A DNA stretch of 64,000 nt from Helicostylum pulchrum. Its lineage: Eukaryota; Mucoromycota; Mucoromycetes; Mucorales; Mucoraceae. The DNA lies in the NCBI GenBank assembly GCA_025677825.1, contig JAIXMO010000003.1:124001-188000 (forward strand), written 5' to 3'. A model generated the notes under the pieces. It worked only from the letters and a program-made list of their open reading frames with translations, had not been told where the DNA came from and did not search any database. A program made the translations under genes and the position numbers. Positions 56,304-64,000 of the stretch are shown here, in pieces. How positions within the stretch are numbered: position 1 is the stretch's first letter; every line of letters begins with the position of its first letter.

Positions 56304-57538
56304 ATTAAGTGTATCTGTTAAGAAGTTTTTTTTTTACGAGAAAAAAAGACAGATAGATCCGCAATAAGAAGTGGTCACTAGTGGGTTTCAAATTATTTAG
56401 CATACAAAGAGGCAATGTAGCATTGAGAGAAGGTACTATCTACGAGGGTATCATAAGATAGAAAGTACATAACCCCCCCCCCCCCTGCGCGATTGTCCTT
56501 TATTGACTTCCTTGATTAAAGAAAGAAAGGGTAACGAATATAATAACACTCAATTTGACAGCATTATTTTACCCCTATTTATCTTTTATTTATGTAATCC
56601 TTTCTTTTACTGAAAAAAAAAGCGTATGAAAACGACTGGATGACAACAAGATCAAATAGTAAATACAAACAAGCCTATTATTTGATCAAAAAAGGGTTTT
56701 TTCTTATATATTCTCTTTTGATCGAACGAATCGATCAATTTTTACTCGTGTTTTCGTATCATAATAAATGCGTCAACCACTCCTTTTTTTGATAGATACA
56801 AATACTCCTGCTATTTACATATTCCCTATTCAAAAATGTTCACATACGACGAAAATAAAAAGTCCCTTACAAACGGACAGAAAAAAGGAAATAATGGCCT
56901 TATTTGTTGTCGTACACACGAATATTCTTTCATAACCAAATCAAAAATTGAGGGGTTTGACAGCAGAACGCCCTTTAAATGAGCACATGTACTGAGATCT
57001 GCAAAATCAAAAGGATTTGATTGGCTGTACACGAGGACACAAAGCGAGAAATCTAACGAAGTGTGCAAACTCTTGGTCTACAGAATCCTTTTAAAGCGAT
57101 GACCTTGCTTAAATGGCCTCAATAACATATATTCCTGTTGACATGACATTATATTCCATCGTTAAACGAAAAATAGATCGGGTATTTTTTACTATAAAAC
57201 ATCCCCCCCCCCCTTCAAAAACAGTGTCGTTCAGAGTGTACAAATAGAAGGGGGCCCTTTTTAATTATACCGACTTTGAACGCTGCTAAAATTAGTTCAT
57301 TTTTTACTTTAACTTCTCTTGATATTTCATGCAACTACAGAACTCTTTATTTTATATTTAATACATCCTACACTACTGACGCGTATTTACTCTGAACCCA
57401 AGTGAACTGTTTTTTTCCCTCTTCTTTGACCGTATACGTAACGTTGGATTCTGAAATGACAAAACTTTCTGAAAAAGTCATGAAGACTGTTTCTGGTAAA
57501 CTGATTTTAAATTCACAACATATTTAACTTAGCTTGAA
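56304..57538. other. 1.2-kb stretch without recognised gene
   Basis: Two homopolymer C runs occur (56,473-56,485, and a shorter one near 57,206). No coding frame is supported. Confidence 0.5.
56473..56485 (+). repeat. Poly-C run of 13
   Basis: Thirteen C residues sit between ATAA and TGCGCG, unusual in a window dominated by A and T homopolymers. Confidence 0.85.
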
Positions 57539-59497
57539 GGATCGACGAAGAACGTATTTTCAATTTAAGAGCGACGCCTTCTACCACCACTATCACCATT
57601 ATTCTATCTAAAGGTATAGTCAATAGCTTTGTAATACAAATAAGCAGAAGCATGAAGGTTAGAAATGCATCATTCCCCCAAGGTTTAAAAGCTTTGTTAG
57701 ATTCCAAATTTATTATCAAGATTGGCCAAAGCGTTGAAGGTGACTTAAAACACATATATAAAGACTACGGTACCCCTTATAATGGATTTATGGAATTGCA
57801 TCACTTATGCTATGAAGTGGGTCTGTTGTTTTCTCCTGGGAAAGATTCTTCCCAGGCTGCCCTTACTGTCATGGTATTAGGAAAGCATCTTCCTGAAGGT
57901 GATGTAAGGACTAGTAACAGGGATGATGCAGTTGTATCATTAAATTCCTCCGAGTACGCAACCTATCTCGAATTGCGTATGGATCTCATGATCGAATTGG
58001 TACGAAACCTTGAGAACCAGTATGATGTCGCGTCTCTGTCTGGTATCTTCTTGATCGACGAGTTGTGAAAAACCGTTCTGAAAGAAATCGAAGCCGGACA
58101 TGTGTCTGATCCCGTTGGTATGTTTTTATACCGTATAATTAAAACAGATAAGGATGGTCTCCCAATTTACAGATGTCTTCGAGGCACTTCCAGTGTTGAG
58201 GTTGGTATATGTTATTAAGTTCGCTGTAAAATATATTTTTAACTTTTATCTATTATTATTTAGGGAGGTGTATATCAAAATATCATCATAAAGTTTGAAT
58301 TTTTTAATAGCTCTCCCAAGCTAGCGAACTGTGCTCTTGCAGGGTATAGATTGCGACATAACACCGAGGTTAGTATTAATAATTGTTATATGGTATTTGA
58401 ATTATAATATTAACAATAAACATTACATCCAACATTAGGTCGGGAGCAAAAATAGATATGGTGCCACTCATGTTGGTCATCACGATCCTTGGCTAACCCA
58501 GCACCTTAACAAGCTAAAGATGCAGCTTGGTCACTTTTTCCAAGGTACTTATCATGACCCTGACGGAGCTGCGTTATGTTACCAAGACGGGCAAGAATCA
58601 TTCGGTGCCTGTCAAATTCCTTTGGAATTAGCAAACGAGTATCGTATGAATCCATATAACTCTACTGTACCTACTACCGATTCCAGCACAATACATTCCT
58701 CTGCCGCTAACGTTGAACATTTATGCACTTTGCCTTGCTTAAAGGTTAACAAAACTGAAAGCTCTGCGTACCGATACCTGGCCAAAGTACAGAATGTTGC
58801 TTTTGCGGTTGTTCCTGTACATACCACTGAGCAACGAAGTCTCTTTAAAAATATACTAGATAGTAATCCATGGCTTGGTGCTGGCATCGAGCCTAATTGG
58901 GATGAAGTCTGTATAGTTTGGTCTGGATATTGTAATGCTGGTAATAACAATATTCAAAATGTATATTACAAGACGCCGTATCATCTCCACTCGTACTATA
59001 CCAACTATATCAACTTTAGAGTGGAGCGGGTATCCATTCAAGTCTCTAATGCCACGTCAATGAATACGGCAGAAAGCTCTAACCGCCCGTCTAACCGTCT
59101 AGAAGTTCAACACGTCGATCCCACGAATTTACTTTTCTTTTCGGATAGGTACCGTGATACCCTCTTATCGTCAATACCTGATAATGTTTCGTCATTAGTA
59201 GAATACGCTGCTCGACCACCCTCGCTCCTTCTTTTTCCATCAATTCGCCCAATACGTTCTATAAGACCCCATCAACAACGTATTGTATACCCTATTAATA
59301 CCACAAGAAATAGTCCAACTACTTCAGATACCTTGGGGCCAAAAACCAAAAACCAAAGAAAACTGAAAACATGTACCCGATGTGTTGCTACATCGTGCAG
59401 TTGCGTACTTGCTCAGGTCGGCAGTATGCTACCAAATGCCGCCTTGTATCGACAGATTAGAGAATTTACTATTCACTATATTATACATTTTTTTTAA
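57539..59497 (+). pseudogene. Transposon-like gene: 3'-5' exonuclease-like region plus RGT...VEGG module, one in-frame TGA
   Basis: One reading frame with two introns (58,201-58,263 and 58,369-58,438) spans most of the region. The N-terminal part has the shape of a DEDD 3'-5' exonuclease: ATPSTTTITIILSKG, FPQGLKALLDSKFIIKIGQS, VEGDLKHI and SLNSSEYATYLELRMDLMIE. Next come KDGLPIYRCLRGTSSVEGGV, SSPKLANCALAGYRLRHNTE and VGSKNRYGATHVGHHDPWL, blocks I know from multi-copy fungal hypothetical proteins resembling transposases. The C-terminus has a Cys-rich KTCTRC...SCSC. A TGA at 58,066 interrupts the frame, and the first acidic exonuclease strand and a start codon are missing. It is a recently inactivated mobile gene or an intact one with an unrecognised intron. 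Confidence 0.6.
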
Positions 59498-59984
59498 TAC
59501 TTTTTTTTTATTACTGTATTCTTTTACTATGTACAATGTTTTTATTTTTTATTTTTAAATGATTACAAACAATTATATATTGATAGCAAATCTTAATCTA
59601 ATTATAAAACGTAAAGTTGTTCGAAGCGCAGGGCCGATTTCGCTTCAACAAGCATAACTTTATTTTTTTTCCTCCGAGCCTATTTAAAAATCCGCCATTT
59701 TTTTTGTTTTTTCGTAAACAAAATACGAATAATTCTGGAATTGAGAACGTGACCTTGAAAGGACCAATCAGAAGGACACGTGTGAGAGCATGTCTTTGCC
59801 TATTGGAGATATAGAGTTATGAAGGACAAAGAGATATTCATCCCCCATGTTTTGACTTTCTAAATCTTTATTGGTAATATGATGATGCTGCTCCACCCCC
59901 CTTTTTTTTTGTATTATATAAAACTTCTCACATTTTTTTTTTTTTTAATTATTTTTCCTTTATCATATATATAAATATAAAAAA
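59498..59984. other. Upstream region of the bHLH gene
   Basis: No gene is seen. A TATA box lies at 59,915-59,923. Confidence 0.5.
59915..59923 (+). promoter_or_regulatory. TATA box of the bHLH gene
   Basis: TATATAAAA lies 62-70 bp before the ATG at 59,985, with a T-rich tract between them. Confidence 0.55.
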
Positions 59985-61187
59985 ATGACTAGTTCACCTA
60001 AAAGAAAGCTTTCTGTTTCCTCTATACCCGATGAAGAGATTGAAACATCACCTACAAATAAACGTCAACAACAAACGAGTACATCAGCAGCAGCAGTAGC
60101 TCCTCCGATGGTAGCGCTTCCACCACCATTAATGCAATATCCTAATGGGCAGTTAGTATCTGTTGTTCATCACGGTCAACAACCTTATTATCAAATGTAT
60201 CATCCTCATCAACAACAACAACCATTTTATTATCCGGTAAGCCCTCAGCAGCATCCATTCATAACTCATCCATCTCCTACACTGGAACCAACAAATACAA
60301 CAACAATCACTCGTAAATCATCTGCGCCGCGGATTTTACCAAAGAATCCAGAAACAATTACATCATCGCCATTATCATCTCCCGCAGCTGGACTTTACCC
60401 TCAGCCACCTCCATCACCATTCTATCATCCATATGCTCTTCAAATTTCTCCTACCATGATGCCCAGTTATCCTCCTGTACCACCTCAAAGTAGCCGTAAT
60501 AACTCTGTTTCAAGTTCTCCCGGTCTTGGTCCAACTAGTACAGCCGATCAACGCGAGAAAGCAAGAAAGGTTTCCCATAGTGCAATCGAAAGAAGACGCC
60601 GTGAGCGTATCAATGATAAGATCTTACAATTAAAGCAATTAATACCATCCTGTGCAGAACAAGATAATCTTCACAAGATGTCTATTCTACAAAGTGCTAT
60701 TGATTATATATCTTACCTTAAAGAAATCGTCAAAAGTTTAGACGAACATGGTACAGAAACCACGACAAATCAATTATTAAAAGGTGATCATTTAAGAGTC
60801 AAGACAGTAAAATCAATGCTTCCTAAAGAAGTTGAACCATTTACAACACAATTTTCTGTTCATACCAAATCAACTGTGATCCCACAAGAAGGAGAAGAGG
60901 AAAATCAGGACAAAGGTGGTGGTACAAATCAGAAACGGCTTTCTGAAATTATTATAGTGCAACACAATCAGCGAGGTTTAAAGCCAATGGATGTCATTAA
61001 ATCTGGCACACCTATAATTTCTACTACCCCTTTAACCCCTCCGCAGGAGCCAGTAAAATCTTCTGATAATAATCAGCAAGAGACAGATGATCATCATGCT
61101 ACCTCGCCATCTTCAACCGTAAGTCTATCTCCTGCGCTCAAGCCAGATGAAGCAAAGCATATGAGCTTACAAAATATACTGTGTTGA
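59985..61187 (+). CDS. bHLH transcription factor, 400 residues
   Basis: The single-exon frame starts MTSSPKRKLSVSSIPDEEIE. The N-terminal half is Pro/Gln/Ser-rich (transactivation-like). The basic helix-loop-helix spans about residues 190-250: RKVSHSAIERRRRERINDKI, then LQLKQLIPSC, loop, KMSILQSAIDYISYLKEIVK. His, Glu and Arg at basic positions 5, 9 and 13 predict binding of CACGTG-type E-boxes. There is no leucine zipper of length. The C-terminal part has several SP/TP sites and ends HMSLQNILC. It resembles INO4/Esc1-class fungal bHLH factors. Whether it is the factor opposed by OPI1 is only a possibility. Confidence 0.88.
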   Translation: MTSSPKRKLSVSSIPDEEIETSPTNKRQQQTSTSAAAVAPPMVALPPPLMQYPNGQLVSVVHHGQQPYYQMYHPHQQQQPFYYPVSPQQHPFITHPSPTLEPTNTTTITRKSSAPRILPKNPETITSSPLSSPAAGLYPQPPPSPFYHPYALQISPTMMPSYPPVPPQSSRNNSVSSSPGLGPTSTADQREKARKVSHSAIERRRRERINDKILQLKQLIPSCAEQDNLHKMSILQSAIDYISYLKEIVKSLDEHGTETTTNQLLKGDHLRVKTVKSMLPKEVEPFTTQFSVHTKSTVIPQEGEEENQDKGGGTNQKRLSEIIIVQHNQRGLKPMDVIKSGTPIISTTPLTPPQEPVKSSDNNQQETDDHHATSPSSTVSLSPALKPDEAKHMSLQNILC

Positions 61188-62929
61188 TATCCTCCCTCTC
61201 CTTCTCTCTTAATAATACCTACTCGAATATAAAATTAATATTTAATAAAACATACAAGAAAAAAAAAAAAAAAAGTCATCTTGTTAACTTTCTTTATTCT
61301 CGTATTACTAATAAGATTTAATAATTCAAACCTATGATGTACGCATGTCGTACTATAAATATATTATACATTTGGATCAGGAAGTAATATTACCAGAAGT
61401 TACTAGAAAATTGCTAACAGAACTACATTAGTTTTACCCAAAAAATAATAATCCATGTGTGATTCTTAATATGCTATTTTGCATCTATTGGTGAGTATGA
61501 ATCTTGTGAATGGCATTGTGCTGAAAATGTTACACGGAAAGTTGAGGAAGAGATAACGGAGCGTATAATACGCGTTAAATACATTTATTTTTTACCACGC
61601 TAGCATATTTACTAAAATAACTTTTTTTTGTTGTAAATCGCTCTATTTTGAATGGCATATTACATTAAAATACATGTCTTCAATATATCCTGTAAGTACA
61701 AAATCGAAATTAGCTTACTAATGTGACACTTTCATTGTGCATACGCTTATGTCGTTGTGATCTATCGACTTGGCTCTTTAAGTTTAGTAAAGCGATACTG
61801 AGTCCAGCAAGTATTATGCATATACGATTTTTGAAGTGAGATAGGTCACCAGGGGATAAATATTATTGGCGTAGTATTTTTTTGATGACCAAGCCCATTT
61901 CAGCAGGCTGATTTTAGAAGCGTCTAACGCGTATAAGTGACGCGAATATGTTACTTTTTTTTTAATACTTTCAACTTTGCTGACAGTATATAAAATTATT
62001 TTATAAGCCAAAAAAAAAAAAAAAATCTCGCTTAGATAGTTGCTTAATTCGCTTATAAAAAGGAGGGGGATGGGGAGGAAATGCAGATAATGAAGGTAAA
62101 GGCAGTATACTTGCTTTAATTAATCTATATGTTCCATCAGTTTAAATTCTTATCTTTCTTATGTAATATATATATATAATATGTATTCTAAATTGAAAGT
62201 ATAACATAATGCAGAAAAATCATCTCACTTTTATTTTTATTTTTCTAAAAAAAAATATGCAAACTGTTTTAAGGGTCTTTTTATAATATTTATATATTTT
62301 ATAGGTGAATTCAAATCGTTACATTCGTAAATAAGGGTTTTTATTTGTTTTCAATACCCGAAAAAGCGAGTACAAGAATTATTGGTGCACCTTATGATCT
62401 ACATTTTTTTTTAAAAAAAAGAAAGGGCATGTGGCGAAATATATCAGTCTTTTTTTTTTCAAGAAAGATATTGAAAGTATTATCTGTAATACCGTATCTA
62501 TTCTCACAAAGTTACCGTAGTTTTAACCTTTTTTTAAAAAGAGCAGAGTAAGTCTACAGTCTTCCTAACAATTGCAAGTCTTGCATATTTTTTTAATGTT
62601 GTGTTATCTATAAATATCCAAACAGGATCCGACGCTGTTGCATTATGAAAACTAAAGTGGGTTCTGCCTTGATCATCAATCGCGAAATTAGATTGGCGCT
62701 AGAATTGAATCCAGACGAAGAAAATCTGTGTTATTGGAAATTGTCCTTCGATATATGCAGATTTAAAGTTTTTACCATTACTAACGTTCCATTCAAAGGA
62801 CTGACATAACTAACGAAGTTTTTTATTGGTACATGTGCGCACGTGCCTTTTAAATATAAAGTAAAATGTATTTTACTTGGCGCCTTGCTTACTGGATTAA
62901 GTACTTATTAAACAAAGAAAACGCCTGCA
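61188..62929. other. 1.7-kb gene-poor stretch
   Basis: No gene is supported. A short frame at 62,645-62,806 (MKTKVGSALIINREIRLALE) ends quickly and has no partner. Several T/A palindromes occur, for example at about 62,405. Confidence 0.45.
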
Positions 62930-64000
62930 GGCGTGTCACAATTTAATCAATCAATTTATCATGATGATCTGCCTATTAGCAGATATATCATGACCCATTC
63001 AAATTTTTTATTTTATTCTATAGGTCATGTCGAGAGAACTCTCAACTACTGTGGTTATAAGCCTTTAGTCAAGATCTTGTTGGAAATGCAATTTTGTCAA
63101 GTGGTGGCGAGACCTCCAATGAAGCAATTCATTTTGCCATGTTGAATTACTTTCATGTAACAAAGATGATTGAGCAAACGGCTACTCATGGCTTTACTGA
63201 ACCAGCCTCTCAACAAGTCTTCCAATACATTTTCCATCTGTTTTACGAGATAAAGTTTTCGATAAAAGCTATCTCTTGATCATTCAACAAATCTTGGACC
63301 TCTGAGTCAATGTCTCTTATTTCGGCTGGTTCTTCTATTGGTGTTAAAGACTTGTCATGTTTGTTCTTCCCAAGTCGTTGCATTCTGGAACAGATTCGAT
63401 ATCTAAAGCCATCATCCACGATCCTAAAATCATCAACATTATTACAACTACTCTGTCAAATACAAAAAAGATTACATAGTAGGGAATCCTGAGTGGGACA
63501 ATGGCACTCGCTCAGATGTTGTCCTAGAAGCAAAGTCATCAGTATTGGACCTCCCTCCAATAATCATAGAAATTCAACCTACGGTTAACAGCTTGTTTAT
63601 AAAGAGAGCCATAAATTACAGTCTTGAATCTTTTAATAGACATAAATTGGACCCTATTGTTCTAATCATATGTACTGATACCTTATCTTCTGATTCTGTA
63701 GCCAAAGACGTAAAGACCAGCGATATTCCTGCTTGCTATGACTTCCCTTCTACAGGATGGGCTTGTAATTGCCTGATTGTATGTGAAAGACGCGTCCCAG
63801 AGTATACTGATACCATGCCTTTGAATCCATTCATTGCTCTTATTTCATTTCTGACCAGCCGGAAACTTACAATAAATTGTTCATTTTACCCAGATGATCC
63901 AACTATTCAATATTTGTACACTTTGGCGTCACATTTACATCAAAATCGTCCTGGAGATCAACATATTACCGATATTTTGGCACAAGCGGATTGTTTTAGT
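62930..64000 (+). pseudogene. PD-(D/E)XK-like repeat family gene, frameshifted 5' part, open 3' part running off the window
   Basis: The N-terminal region has pieces in shifting frames: GHVERTLNYCGYKPLVKILL, then (one base missing near 63,085) NAILSSGGETSNEAIHFAML and ATHGFTEPASQQVFQYIFHL. A stop-containing stretch leads to SISKAIIHDPKIINIITTTL. From 63,470 the frame is open to the window end: NGTRSDVVL (Asp codon 63,515), PPIIIEIQ (Glu 63,569), IKRAINYSLESFN, LDPIVLIICTDTL, MPLNPFIALISFL and TIQYLYTLASHL. The spacing D-x17-E-x-Q fits a PD-(D/E)XK core with Gln in place of Lys. It aligns along its length with the copy at 11,820-12,240. Catalytic activity is not shown. Confidence 0.6.

Noticed and set aside
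58201..58263. Reading GTATGT at about 58,118 as a 30-nt intron in the exonuclease-like gene
   Set aside because: The frame is open straight through that position (VGMFLYRIIKTDKDGLP), and 30 nt would be too short for an intron here.

Overview
The window reads as nuclear DNA of an early-diverging fungus, most likely Mucoromycota (Mucorales-like). It is AT-rich, with many T and A homopolymers. Genes carry several short introns (mostly 45-80 nt, GT-AG, some with very small exons). Gene content combines fungal regulators (OPI1, a CLG1-like cyclin, a GATA/AreA-type domain protein) with animal-like genes that early fungi keep (site-2 protease, neurochondrin, severin, a ZMAT5/U11-U12 20K homologue). 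No rRNA, tRNA or CRISPR array was recognised by eye.

Layout. 1-554: 5' part of a site-2 protease gene. 0.6-4.9 kb: gene-poor, with tandem repeats, a foldback element with 128-bp arms plus partial copies, a RhoGDI remnant and an unassigned multi-exon remnant. 4.96-8.2 kb: VPS28 and a peroxisomal-type carnitine acetyltransferase. 8.2-13.0 kb: a transposon graveyard with two kinds of repeat-family gene pieces, a captured protein-kinase fragment and a 1.5-kb inverted-repeat element ending about 120 bp before CDC16. 13.2-34.5 kb: a housekeeping block (CDC16, CDP-alcohol phosphotransferase, cyclin, GATA-like protein, severin, tafazzin, a small secreted protein, a hypothetical protein, IRC3, BAG protein, cytochrome b561). 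34.5-40.6 kb: sparse, with RPL7 and transposon relics. 40.6-56.3 kb: second gene block (OPI1, ZMAT5, F-box, long coiled-coil protein, two tandem RBR ligases, DUF1640 protein, RBX1, neurochondrin). 57.5-59.5 kb: a broken transposon-like gene joining a 3'-5' exonuclease-like region to a conserved RGT...VEGG module. 60-61.2 kb: a bHLH factor. 62.9-64 kb: a broken-at-5' member of a PD-(D/E)XK-like family that also occurs in the 9-13 kb graveyard.

How genes relate. Several genes fall in membrane-lipid biology: CDP-choline/ethanolamine phosphotransferase, tafazzin, OPI1 (repressor of phospholipid genes) and site-2 protease. Another set is ubiquitin and cell-cycle machinery: APC6/CDC16, RBX1, an F-box protein and two RBR ligases. 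I see no evidence that these form a co-regulated cluster. Adjacency is mostly head-to-tail or convergent with 50-200 bp gaps.

The best candidate for something undescribed is the ExQ-motif PD-(D/E)XK-like family seen in four places (two fragments, one copy inside an inverted-repeat element, one nearly open copy at the right edge). Its association with a large inverted repeat of mosaic identity is also unusual. All splice models here were built by eye from reading frame, GT/AG sites and protein similarity recalled from known families. No searches were run.
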